A stretch of 33,434 nt of DNA from Elusimicrobiota bacterium (lineage in GTDB: Bacteria > Elusimicrobiota > Elusimicrobia > UBA1565), in NCBI GenBank assembly GCA_003450735.1, contig DMEZ01000055.1, positions 361,977 through 395,410 on the forward strand. The letters are read 5' to 3'. Below are positions 1-6,890 of this stretch, piece by piece (position 1 is the stretch's first letter; each line of letters begins with the position of its first letter). Both the position numbers and the translations under genes were made by a program. Below the pieces are notes generated by a model, which made no database searches, had not been told where the DNA came from, and was given only the letters and a program-made list of their open reading frames with translations.

Positions 1-3
1 GCC

Positions 4-103
4 CGGCGACGACCACGAACGGCGACCGCAACGAACGGCTCCGGCGACGGCCACGTACGGCCACGAGGACGGCTCGGACGTCTCGGCGACGGCTACGACA
101 CGC
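4..103. repeat. Degenerate short repeats in T-poor low-complexity DNA
   Basis: Four imperfect copies of a unit of about 19 nt, beginning CGGCGAC and usually ending ACGG, start near positions 4, 20, 42 and 84. The unit consensus is roughly CGGCGACSRCNACGNACGG. The surrounding stretch (1 to 240) is extremely poor in T on the plus strand, with about 15 T in 240 bases, and rich in ACG and CGG triplets. Spacing is irregular (16, 22, 42), so this is not a CRISPR array. It could be the edge of a repetitive Arg/Ala/Val-rich coding sequence on either strand, or noncoding repeats. No start codon with a ribosome site convinced me. The stretch from 1 to 297 holds nothing else I can name apart from the promoter-like site below. 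Confidence 0.4.
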
Positions 104-249
104 GGCGGCGGGAACAGGGCACGCCCACTCACGCGCACGGCACCGGCCCGACCACCGACAGACGACGGCACGCCGGAACGGCAACGCCTTTCGACGACGC
201 CACCTCCGCGACTCTCGGCCGCGATACCCTGCGACCGCCCGACTCAACT

Positions 250-278
250 AGTATTGGTCTAGAACCTTGTTTTGTCAA
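250..278 (-). promoter_or_regulatory. Sigma-70-type promoter-like sequence reading off the left edge
   Basis: On the minus strand a perfect -35 hexamer TTGACA (273-278) is followed by a 17 nt spacer and the -10-like hexamer AATACT (250-255, 4 of 6 matches to TATAAT). This is a local AT-rich island in very GC-rich DNA. Predicted transcription would start near 243 and run toward position 1, serving whatever lies beyond the window edge. It sits 20 nt downstream of the queE stop, which fits a new transcription unit beginning there. Spacing and -35 quality are seen directly; function is inferred. Confidence 0.5.
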
Positions 279-297
279 GGCCCAATAAGGGCCCAAG

Positions 298-960
298 TCA
301 AGGCAGCTTCCAGACGGGATGCCACTGCCGCGTGAGGAGCGCGTTCTTGCGCGCGGCTCGAGCGAGTCGAAGGAACGCGAGCGCCCTCCTCGGAGGGACC
401 GTTCGCGCTCCGGTGGCCGTCTGCAGGAAAAGCGGCACGCCGGGGAACTCGGCGAGGAGCTCGAGCGCGCGGCTCAGCTCCTTCTCGGTCGACGACGCGT
501 CGAGCACGATCTTCACGAAGGTCTTCTTCGGCGCGACCCGCAGGGATCTCCGATGCCGCTCCCACGCCGAGACGCCCGCCGCCGAGGGCAGCTTCACGTC
601 CATGGCGATGACTCCGCAGTGCCGCGCGACCCGCCGGAGTCTTCCCGGCAGGGTGCCGTTGGTCTCCAGGTGGTTCTCGAAGCCGAGACGTTTCGCCCAG
701 CGCATCATCCCCTCGAGGAACGCCGCGTGGAGCAGAGGCTCCCCGCCGGTCCAGCTGATGACGCGGCCCCTTTTCCCCGCGGCCGCCAGGACCGCCGCTT
801 TGAGTTCGTCCTCGCCCATCCGGGCGGGCTTCTTCCTCTCGTCGCAGTAGCGGCAGGCGAGGTTGCAGCCGCCGAAGCGCACGAACACCTGCCTCTGACC
901 GAGTCTCAGCCCCTCCCCCTGCAGGGACGAGAAGACCTCGACGACCGGCGCCATCCTCAC
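298..960 (-). CDS. queE: 7-carboxy-7-deazaguanine synthase (QueE), radical SAM
   Basis: QueE converts 6-carboxytetrahydropterin to 7-carboxy-7-deazaguanine in the pathway to preQ0, queuosine and other 7-deazapurines. The 220 aa protein shows the family opening: a QGEG segment near residue 14, then the radical SAM cluster motif CNLACRYC with Cys32, Cys36 and Cys39 (CX3CX2C) for the 4Fe-4S cluster, and TGGEP at 71-75 for S-adenosylmethionine binding. Length is normal for the family. The GTG start at 960 overlaps the upstream lipoprotein stop as GTGA; an in-frame ATG two codons later (954) is an alternative. No other queuosine genes (queC, queD, queF) are in the window, so the pathway assignment rests on the protein alone. 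It is the last gene of the overlapping cluster that begins at 6840. Confidence 0.9.
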   Translation of the reverse strand: MRMAPVVEVFSSLQGEGLRLGQRQVFVRFGGCNLACRYCDERKKPARMGEDELKAAVLAAAGKRGRVISWTGGEPLLHAAFLEGMMRWAKRLGFENHLETNGTLPGRLRRVARHCGVIAMDVKLPSAAGVSAWERHRRSLRVAPKKTFVKIVLDASSTEKELSRALELLAEFPGVPLFLQTATGARTVPPRRALAFLRLARAARKNALLTRQWHPVWKLP

Positions 961-1466
961 GGCGCGGCCTCCGCGGCGCGCCGCTCGAGCTCGCGCCGGA
1001 AAAGGGCCGTCACTCCCATGGCGATGGGCTGAACGTCCATCGAGGAACCGCAGCGCTTCGGCTGAAAAGCCTCCTTCAGGACGACCCGTCCCTCGGCGGT
1101 CTCCTGCAGGATGAAGGAGACGCTCGCCGCCCTCGCGCCGGGCGTCCCGCAGTCGACTTTCCCGGACAGGACGGCGTCGGCCCGCGTCTTGTCCCTCAGT
1201 CCGGCCAGATCCTGAGCGGTCAACGCTCCGGGTCTGCCCTCGACGAGCGCCTCGGCCTGCTCGGCCGGGACGGGGGAGAGCCCCAGGGCCAGCAGGCCGC
1301 GGGTCGTGTTGCGGGCGTAGAGCTTTCCTAGACCGTCCTTGTCCTCGAAGGGGAGCACCAGCACGCGGGGGTAGCGGCGCAGGTCCGTAGGCGCCTCGGG
1401 CAGCATCTCGTTGAGGGTGCAGGCGGCCGACGACGCCGCCAGCGCCGTGAGCAGGAGCGCCCTCAC
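957..1466 (-). CDS. Putative lipoprotein with LpoB/CsgG-like N-terminal segment
   Basis: The 169 aa product begins with a short basic N-terminus, a hydrophobic stretch and a cysteine at residue 16 in a lipobox-like SAAC context, suggesting an envelope lipoprotein. The mature part starts with a PRVLVLPFED segment near residues 33-42. That hydrophobic-strand-then-PF pattern recurs at the start of TolB-N/CsgG/LpoB/GNA1162-type lipoproteins. This resemblance is by eye only and no function is assigned. The GTG start at 1466 is chosen because it overlaps the preceding stop as GTGA and places the signal peptide at the N-terminus. Upstream in-frame codons would run through the preceding gene. Its stop overlaps the queE start in the same way. 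Confidence 0.7.
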   Translation of the reverse strand: MRALLLTALAASSAACTLNEMLPEAPTDLRRYPRVLVLPFEDKDGLGKLYARNTTRGLLALGLSPVPAEQAEALVEGRPGALTAQDLAGLRDKTRADAVLSGKVDCGTPGARAASVSFILQETAEGRVVLKEAFQPKRCGSSMDVQPIAMGVTALFRRELERRAAEAAP

Positions 1467-1828
1467 GGCTCCCTCACGCAGTCGAAGAGCAGGTGCTGGT
1501 AAGGCTCCAGGCGATAGTGGTCCAGGTCCAGCTTGAGCGCGGCCTCCAGCTCGTCGCCGTTGTAGGGCGTCTCGACGTCGTCCTGGCGCCACTCCTTGAC
1601 CAGCCGCACGTTCATCCCTCCGTCGCAGTGCCGGCCCGCGCGCTTGAGCGCGTCCCGCCGCCTCTGGTTGACCAGGAACTTCGCTCCGCGCAAGGCGTAG
1701 CGCACATGGCCCCCTCCGGGGTCGATGTAGCCGACCTCCGCGACCGGCCCCTTGACGGGCCTGCGCAGCTCGACCACGGCGGCTCGGCAGCCCGAGAGCA
1801 GGACGGCCGCGGCCAGGACCCAGCCCAC
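1463..1828 (-). CDS. Small hypothetical lipoprotein
   Basis: This 121 aa protein has a compact signal sequence ending in a canonical lipobox, LSGC, with the acylated cysteine at residue 14, so export and lipidation are likely. The mature region has no motif I recognise. It contains two further cysteines (in RHCDGG and FDCVREP), which could form a disulfide in the periplasm, and is rich in charged residues. The GTG start at 1828 is supported by a GAGGAGAG ribosome site lying directly over the ridA stop codon. The gene overlaps the following lipoprotein gene by 4 nt, so the two are probably translationally coupled and may act together. Function unknown. Confidence 0.75.
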   Translation of the reverse strand: MGWVLAAAVLLSGCRAAVVELRRPVKGPVAEVGYIDPGGGHVRYALRGAKFLVNQRRRDALKRAGRHCDGGMNVRLVKEWRQDDVETPYNGDELEAALKLDLDHYRLEPYQHLLFDCVREP

Positions 1829-1837
1829 GCGCTCTCC

Positions 1838-2224
1838 TCAGCCGCGCGCGACGGCCTCGATCTCGACTTGCGCGCCCTTCGGCAGGGCGCTCACCTGCAC
1901 CGTGGCGCGGGCCGGCGGGACTTTCGGGAAACGGCGGGCGTAGACTTCGTTCATCTGGGCGAACTTCGAGAGGTCGGTCATGAACACCGTGGTCTTGACC
2001 ACGTGCTCGAAGCCGAGCCCGGCGGCCTGGAGGATCCCGCCGAGGTTCTTGAGGGCCTGCTCCGTCTGCGCGTCGACGCCGCCTTCGACCAGGGCGCCGG
2101 TCTTCGGGTCGGCGGGCAGCTGGCCCGAGACGAAAAGGAACTCTCCCGCCTTGACCGCCTGCGAATAGGGGCCGATCGCGGCGGGCGCCTCAGCGGTGCG
2201 CACGGCTTCGTTCTGGGTGAGCAT
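1838..2224 (-). CDS. ridA: RidA family reactive enamine/imine deaminase
   Basis: RidA (YjgF/YER057c/UK114) hydrolyses reactive 2-aminoacrylate-type enamine/imine intermediates in the cytosol, protecting pyridoxal-phosphate enzymes. The 128 aa length is typical. Visible family signatures are IGPYSQAV near residue 17, SGQLP near 34, VFMTDL near 80, and the C-terminal PPARATVQVSALP segment whose arginine matches the carboxylate-binding arginine of the family, followed by EIEAVA. The ATG start overlaps the upstream gene stop by one base (TGATG), with a GGGAGG ribosome site in the end of that gene. There is no amino-acid biosynthesis gene nearby, so the substrate is not indicated by context. Confidence 0.93.
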   Translation of the reverse strand: MLTQNEAVRTAEAPAAIGPYSQAVKAGEFLFVSGQLPADPKTGALVEGGVDAQTEQALKNLGGILQAAGLGFEHVVKTTVFMTDLSKFAQMNEVYARRFPKVPPARATVQVSALPKGAQVEIEAVARG

Positions 2225-3630
2225 CAGTTCCTCCCGTGGTGCTTCATCAGGGCATCGAGCGGGTGCGGCAGGGGCCGCCCGTCGCAGGCGAGGAAGCCCG
2301 CGGCGCAGATGGCCCCCTCCAACGCCTGCAGGACGGCGAATAGGACGCCGGCTAGCACCGCCCAGGCCCAGAGCACGCCGGCGCAGAGCACCAGCGGCTT
2401 AGGAGCGGTCCAGTCCATGGGGAGGGCCCGGAGCACGAGCAGGCAGAGCCCGGCCAGGACGGGGGCCGCGAAGCGGAGGGTGAAGCGCGAGTCGAAGATG
2501 GAGAAGCCCAAGGGGGGAGGCAGGTGGCGCCCGATGCGGGCCGCGCGGCCCAGGGCCGGGATGAGTCCGTGCCCCTCGAGGGACATCACCGCCGAGGCGA
2601 GGCAGGCCGAGCGCACGGCCCCGCCCTCGAGCAGGTCCGCGACGCCCGCGTGCCGCCGCGGCCGTGCCGCGGGCTTGCGCACGCGCCGAAGGAGGAGGCG
2701 GTAGAGGACCTCGGCCGGCCCGAGCAGGAGGGACACGACGGCCGTGAGCAGGGCGGCCCGCGGCAGGTCCCGGACGAGCACGGCCCAGCGCGAGGCCTTC
2801 GCGGAGAGGCGCGCGGCGGCGACGGTTCCCGGCGCCAGCGCGCAGAACGACGCGGCCAGGTAGGCCGCGAGCCAGCCGGCCGGTCCGCGCCCCTGCGGGT
2901 GACCGGCCAGATGGAGGATGAGGTCGAAACCGTGGCCGGCCAGGATGGCGGCCAGGCTGAGCCAGAGCAGCAGCGAGCCGGCCAGGAAGCCGCGATGCCG
3001 GGCCACGGCGGCCCAAGCCGCCTCCGCGGTCCGGCCCCCCGGAGCGGCCGGGTCGAAGACCGGCAGACCGATGAACACCCAGGCCCCCATCAGTCCCGAC
3101 AGGAGCAGGGCCCACAGCGCGCCCAGGGCCTGCCACACCGCCGGCCCTCGCGGGCGGGCCGCGGCGGGTTCCTCCTTGCGGGGCCCCTCGGCGCGGTAGC
3201 GCTCCAGGACCTGGCCGAGTTCCTCCGCGGCCCCGCGGACGGAGGGGACGTTGTCCAAGCGCCCCCTCCGCACCGCGGAGTCGAGGCGCGAGAACGAGGC
3301 GCCGTGGAGGTGCTCCTTGGGGAGCGCGGCGAAGCCGGTCATGGCCCGCAGGGCCGAGCCCCGCACGTCCGCGTCCCGGTCCACCGAAGCCGCCAGGAGG
3401 CCCTCCAAGGCCTCCAAGTCCCCCCGCTCCTTTAGCCGGCTGCCCAGGGCTTGCACGGCCCAGAAGCGCAGGTCCCGGTCCTTCGCGCCCTGGAGCAGGT
3501 TCCGGAGCCTCTTCGTGACGGCGGGGGAGGGGTCCGAGCGCAGGCGCTCGTAGGAGTCTTGCTCGGCGCGGCCCGGCGCGGCGGCCAGGAAGACCGCCGC
3601 CAAGACGCAGCCGAGCGCGCTCCGCCTCAC
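2224..3630 (-). CDS. HEAT-like repeat protein with about six membrane spans
   Basis: The 468 aa product starts with a probable signal sequence (residues 1-22, cleavage after GRA). Residues about 26-148 are helical repeats with HEAT-like spacing (segments around PAVTKRL, RDLRFWAVQALGSRL, DADVRGSALRAM). After a Pro/Ala-rich charged linker come about six hydrophobic spans, near 165-193, 213-240, 252-275, 282-305, 386-404 and 412-446. The repeats would face the periplasm if the signal is cleaved. No catalytic motif is evident and I do not recognise a family for the membrane part. The GTG start at 3630 overlaps the rho stop as GTGA; longer in-frame extensions upstream only run antiparallel to rho codons in another frame. 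The stop overlaps the ridA start by 1 nt. Confidence 0.75.
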   Translation of the reverse strand: MRRSALGCVLAAVFLAAAPGRAEQDSYERLRSDPSPAVTKRLRNLLQGAKDRDLRFWAVQALGSRLKERGDLEALEGLLAASVDRDADVRGSALRAMTGFAALPKEHLHGASFSRLDSAVRRGRLDNVPSVRGAAEELGQVLERYRAEGPRKEEPAAARPRGPAVWQALGALWALLLSGLMGAWVFIGLPVFDPAAPGGRTAEAAWAAVARHRGFLAGSLLLWLSLAAILAGHGFDLILHLAGHPQGRGPAGWLAAYLAASFCALAPGTVAAARLSAKASRWAVLVRDLPRAALLTAVVSLLLGPAEVLYRLLLRRVRKPAARPRRHAGVADLLEGGAVRSACLASAVMSLEGHGLIPALGRAARIGRHLPPPLGFSIFDSRFTLRFAAPVLAGLCLLVLRALPMDWTAPKPLVLCAGVLWAWAVLAGVLFAVLQALEGAICAAGFLACDGRPLPHPLDALMKHHGRN

Positions 3631-4580
3631 ATCCCTCCCTGCACTGCGGCCAGCAGGCCTTCGTTGGTCGGGTATTTGCGGATGAGCTCGATCATGGTCT
3701 TGGTCGCTTCGAGGTCGCCCATGCTGGAGAGCGACCGGCGCAGCTTGTAGACGCCCTGGAGCACGGGCTCCGGGAGCAGGAGCTCCTCGCGCCGCGTCCC
3801 GGTGTTCTTGACGTGGATGGCCGGGAAGAGGCGCGCCTCCGCCGCGGGACGGAAGAGGACGAGCTCCATGTTGCCGGTCCCCTTGAACTCCTGGAAGATG
3901 ACCTCGTCCATCCGACTGCCCGTGTCCACCAGGATGGTGGCCAGGATGGTGAGCGATCCCCCCTCCTCGAGCTTGCGGGCCGCCCCGAAGAACTTCCGGG
4001 GCCACTCCATGGCCCGCGAATCCAGTCCGCCGGTCATGGTCCGGTCGCCCTTGGAGGCGGTGTTGTGCACGCGCGCGAGCCGGGTCAGAGAGTCCAGGAC
4101 GATGAGGACGTCCTTGCCGGAGCCGGCCTCCGTGAGGGCCTTCTGGTAGACGGTCTGCCCCATCCGGATGTGCTCCTCGAAGGGGCGGTCGTTGGAGGAG
4201 GCGAAGATCTCGGCCTTCACGGAGCGCCGGAAATCCGTGACCTCCTCGGGCCGCTCATCGACGAGCATGCAATAGACCTTGAGGTTCGGGTCCGTCGCGG
4301 CCGCCGCCAGGCAGAACTGCTTGAGGATGGTGGTCTTGCCGACCTTGGGCGGCGAGACGATGAGCCCCCGCTGGCCCTTGCCGACGGGGGAGAGCAGGTC
4401 CACGACCCGCATCGCGGGCTCCTTCGAGCCGTTCTCGAAGCGGATCCACTCGAACGGCGTCAGCGGCGTCTTGTCCTGGAAGATGCGCTCGGCATCGGAG
4501 CGGCGATGCTGCTGCTGCGCATGCTGCTGCTCCTGGCGCGGCCCCTGACGGAAACGCCGGTACGGCCCTCGGTGCCTCAT
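3627..4580 (-). CDS. rho: Rho-type transcription termination ATPase core lacking the N-terminal RNA-binding domain
   Basis: Rho is a hexameric RNA-dependent ATPase that terminates transcription. This 317 aa protein is about 100 residues shorter than typical Rho. Residues from about 35 onward align with the motor domain: Walker A PPKVGKTT (Lys82, Thr83), DERPEEVTD (108-116, with the catalytic Glu region), Walker B VLIVLDS (Asp163), the Q-loop region ending MTGGLD, the R-loop EFKGTGNMEL, and GTRREELL with the arginine finger at about Arg263. The helical bundle and cold-shock-type primary RNA-binding domain are absent. In their place is a 33-residue tail rich in Arg, Gln and His. The ATG at 4580 overlaps the upstream stop as ATGA, and no cold-shock-domain motif is visible upstream in any frame. 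It may be a second Rho or the only one; the window cannot tell. Confidence 0.88.
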   Translation of the reverse strand: MRHRGPYRRFRQGPRQEQQHAQQQHRRSDAERIFQDKTPLTPFEWIRFENGSKEPAMRVVDLLSPVGKGQRGLIVSPPKVGKTTILKQFCLAAAATDPNLKVYCMLVDERPEEVTDFRRSVKAEIFASSNDRPFEEHIRMGQTVYQKALTEAGSGKDVLIVLDSLTRLARVHNTASKGDRTMTGGLDSRAMEWPRKFFGAARKLEEGGSLTILATILVDTGSRMDEVIFQEFKGTGNMELVLFRPAAEARLFPAIHVKNTGTRREELLLPEPVLQGVYKLRRSLSSMGDLEATKTMIELIRKYPTNEGLLAAVQGGM

Positions 4581-6277
4581 GGACGACCTCCTGTGCGCTC
4601 CTCCGCCGCTTTCGCCGCCGGCCTCCAGGCCGGGCGGCGCCAGCTGGCGCGGAACTCCTCGACGGACGAAAGAACGGACTTGTGCAGCGTCTCCTCTGCG
4701 TCCAAGAAAACGACAAGGTCGTACTGCGCCTTCTCGGTGCCGAACTCCTCGTCGAACTGGCGGACGAGGTCGTTGGCCGAGAAGAGCGGACGGCCCAGCA
4801 CCGGCCTCAGGGGCCAGCGCAGGCGCTCGCCGTAGGCCAGCCGGAGCAGCTCGCAGAGCGAGCGGCAGGGCCGGCCGAGACGGCCGAAGAGAGAGCGCAG
4901 GGCGTCCGCCTTGGCTTCGGCGTGCAGGCGGGGGCGCAGCACCGCCGCCGCGTCGCCCGCGGCGGCGCTCGAGAGGGGCTTGAGCGCGAAGGTCTCGCCG
5001 CGCACGAGGATCGAGTCGGGCACCTCGGGGTCCCGCTCGGCCGCGTTCAGCGTGAAGGCGTCCGTGTTCAAGCCGTAGAACTCGCCGTTGAGCGTCTCCG
5101 AGCCGAAGAACCGGCGCCGTAGGCCGGGCGTAGCGGCGAAGACCGCTCCGGACCGCCAGTAGCCGCCCATCCCCGTCTCCTCGACGAAGCGCTCGCGCCG
5201 CACGAGCAGGATGTCGCCCGGCTCGAGAGAGGCCTTGAGGTCCTCGACCTGACGGCGCGAGATCAGCGTCTGCGGTCGCGGCCCCTGCGGCGGGTCGGGC
5301 GCCACCGCGGCCTTCACCCGGTTGACGACGACCACGATCTGGGAGCTCACGGGCAAGTCCGCCCAATCCGTTCCGCGCCTCTGCGCATCCAGGGCGGAGC
5401 CCGGGACTTCCTCCTCGGCGGGAGGCTTCTCGAGCAGGCCGGGGGCCCTGCCGCTCCACGCCCCCGGACGCGACACCAGGGGGTCCGTCTTCAGGGCCTC
5501 CAGGACCTCCGGCAGGGATGGAGCCCTCCTCAGCTTCTTGGCTCCCACGCTCTTGAAGTCCTCCTGCCGTCGCTGGATCCAGCTCTTGAGACCCTCGCCC
5601 GGCAGGGCGTGCTCCAGCGAGCGGAAAGCCCCGGTCTTGTCAGCGTAGGCCCCCAGGACCGCGGCCGCCTGGGCGCCGGCCGCCCTCTTTTCGAGCTCCC
5701 CGAAAAAGCCCGCAGGCAGGCCGGGCTCCTGGCTTCCGCGCAAGGCTTCCTCCACCGCGGGGTCGCGGCGGACGAGCTCCAGCCACTCCTTTAGGAACCG
5801 CTCCTGCGCGAGCCGCGCGGACGCCGCGCAGGCGAACGCCTCCCGCCGCAAGGCCCCGGCCTTGACGGCGCCCAGTTCCCGGCAGTCGCCGACCAGGGAC
5901 TCCAGCGCGCGGTAGTGGTCCGCGGCGAAGAGCCAGGTCCGCACGGCCAGCTCGGCATACTCGTCGTAGAGCCCGCCGGGGCGCTGGAGGGGCACGGGAG
6001 GGAAGACCTCCGGGTGCACCCGTGCGAAGCGCAGAGCCAGGAGGAGGCCGTCTCGCTCCGCCTCCACCGACCGCAGGCTCTCGGCGAGCGCTTCTCGGAG
6101 CTCCGACTCCCTGTCCAGCTCATTCTCCTTCTTGACGACGACCTTCTCGGCGAGCGCCGGATCCTGCCAGGGCACCGCGGCCGGGATGCCCAGGGGGTCC
6201 GGCGGCGGAGCGGCCTCGGGCGCTTCGGCCGCCCGCGCAAGACCGGCCAGGAGGATCATGAGGGTCAGCGCGCCCAT
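4577..6277 (-). CDS. Secreted protein with degenerate YiiX/YebB-like (permuted papain fold) domain
   Basis: The 566 aa protein has a signal peptide (residues 1-16, cleavage after ARA), a helical charged region (about 40-260), a Pro-rich linker and a C-terminal segment resembling YiiX/YebB-like cysteine-peptidase-fold proteins. The domain signature begins with EPGDILLVRRE (352-362), where the family has PGDI or TGDI, followed by GGYWRSGAVF (371-380), where family members normally have a catalytic His. Residues SLCELLRLAY (473-482) occupy the place of the family's CSE or CTE motif, with the Cys shifted by one. On this reading both catalytic positions are altered, so the domain may be a pseudoenzyme. 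The ATG at 6277 overlaps the preceding gene by 13 nt, with a weak GAGCAGG site upstream. The family call is moderate; export is likely. Confidence 0.6.
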   Translation of the reverse strand: MGALTLMILLAGLARAAEAPEAAPPPDPLGIPAAVPWQDPALAEKVVVKKENELDRESELREALAESLRSVEAERDGLLLALRFARVHPEVFPPVPLQRPGGLYDEYAELAVRTWLFAADHYRALESLVGDCRELGAVKAGALRREAFACAASARLAQERFLKEWLELVRRDPAVEEALRGSQEPGLPAGFFGELEKRAAGAQAAAVLGAYADKTGAFRSLEHALPGEGLKSWIQRRQEDFKSVGAKKLRRAPSLPEVLEALKTDPLVSRPGAWSGRAPGLLEKPPAEEEVPGSALDAQRRGTDWADLPVSSQIVVVVNRVKAAVAPDPPQGPRPQTLISRRQVEDLKASLEPGDILLVRRERFVEETGMGGYWRSGAVFAATPGLRRRFFGSETLNGEFYGLNTDAFTLNAAERDPEVPDSILVRGETFALKPLSSAAAGDAAAVLRPRLHAEAKADALRSLFGRLGRPCRSLCELLRLAYGERLRWPLRPVLGRPLFSANDLVRQFDEEFGTEKAQYDLVVFLDAEETLHKSVLSSVEEFRASWRRPAWRPAAKAAEERTGGRP

Positions 6278-6840
6278 ACCTGCTCGGCCCCGGGGAACTC
6301 TCCCGGCCAGCGCCGGTCGAGGGCGTTCAGCACGTGTCCCATCATCCGCACGGCGGGCTCCAGCGCCGCCCCGGGCTTGAGGGGCTCGCGCTGAGCGCCG
6401 GGGAACACGTGGGCCCAGGGAAGGGTCACGGGGCCCCCCAAGGAGAACTCCCGGCAGAGGCCGATGACCGAGGAGACCTCCTCGGAGAGGCCGCCCGCCT
6501 CGGCTCGGCGGCGCAGGCGGGCTTCCGGCCAGAGCGCATCCCAAGTCGCTTCCTCCCTCTCCTTCGCCAGCGCCGCGGCTCCCTCCTCCCCCGCGCCCTC
6601 GGCGAGCCAGCGCATGGCGGCCGCCTCCTCGGTCAGCTGGCGCAGGAGCGGCAGGGCCTCATTCGGTCGGCCCTGCCGGCAGAGGGCCCCGACGGCGTCG
6701 GAGAGCACGATGGCCCGCCCGGCGGCGGTCGAGAGCTGGGCGTCCACGGCCGAGCGCGGGTCGAGCCGCTGTCCCACCCGGCACATGCCGTTGTCGATGA
6801 GCACTTTCGCAAGAGCGATCTTCCGGATCAGTTCATCCAT
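6265..6840 (-). CDS. Hypothetical helical protein, first gene of the rho-containing cluster
   Basis: This is a 191 aa protein that looks soluble and largely helical, with no signal peptide or membrane span. A stretch around residues 85-125 (LTEEAAAMRWLAEG followed by a Glu/Lys-rich helix) is faintly reminiscent of DUF5677-type proteins, but this is not strong enough to name. The ATG at 6840 begins MDELIRK. A longer in-frame reading from 6897 would cross the divergent promoter region and start inside the opposite gene, so the short form is preferred. There is no good Shine-Dalgarno sequence. The gene overlaps the downstream secreted-protein gene by 13 nt, implying cotranscription. Function unknown. 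Confidence 0.65.
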   Translation of the reverse strand: MDELIRKIALAKVLIDNGMCRVGQRLDPRSAVDAQLSTAAGRAIVLSDAVGALCRQGRPNEALPLLRQLTEEAAAMRWLAEGAGEEGAAALAKEREEATWDALWPEARLRRRAEAGGLSEEVSSVIGLCREFSLGGPVTLPWAHVFPGAQREPLKPGAALEPAVRMMGHVLNALDRRWPGEFPGAEQVWAR

Positions 6841-6843
6841 AGC

Positions 6844-6872
6844 TTGACCGGCCCCTCGGCGCGATTTATACT
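6844..6872 (+). promoter_or_regulatory. Sigma-70-type promoter for the response regulator
   Basis: TTGACC (6844-6849, 5 of 6 matches) and TATACT (6867-6872, 5 of 6) are separated by exactly 17 nt. Transcription should begin near 6878-6880, which leaves a leader of only about 11 to 13 nt before the ATG at 6891. The -35 box lies just upstream of the start codon of the divergent gene (6838-6840), so the two units share a 50 bp control region. Confidence 0.6.
6865..6870 (-). promoter_or_regulatory. Possible -10 element for the minus-strand rho-containing cluster
   Basis: The AT-rich core of the 50 bp divergent spacer reads TATAAA on the minus strand, 24 nt before the ATG at 6840. No convincing -35 hexamer lies 16-18 nt upstream (the sequence there is CATGGG). 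It overlaps the -10 of the opposite promoter, so occupancy would be mutually exclusive if both are used. The assignment is weak. Confidence 0.25.
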
Positions 6873-6890
6873 GGGGGTGGGTATCCCCCC

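Noticed and set aside
4..103. CRISPR array at the left edge
   Set aside because: The repeats are imperfect, unevenly spaced and partly overlapping, with no spacers of constant length.
279..293. Stem GGCCC-AATAA-GGGCC after queE as a terminator
   Set aside because: The stem is only 5 bp and no U-rich run follows on either strand. It abuts the -35 of the promoter-like site.
4580..5459. N-terminal continuation of rho in the same frame upstream of 4580
   Set aside because: The frame is open, but the translation is Arg/Gly/Ala-rich noise antiregister to the secreted-protein gene, with no cold-shock-domain motif.
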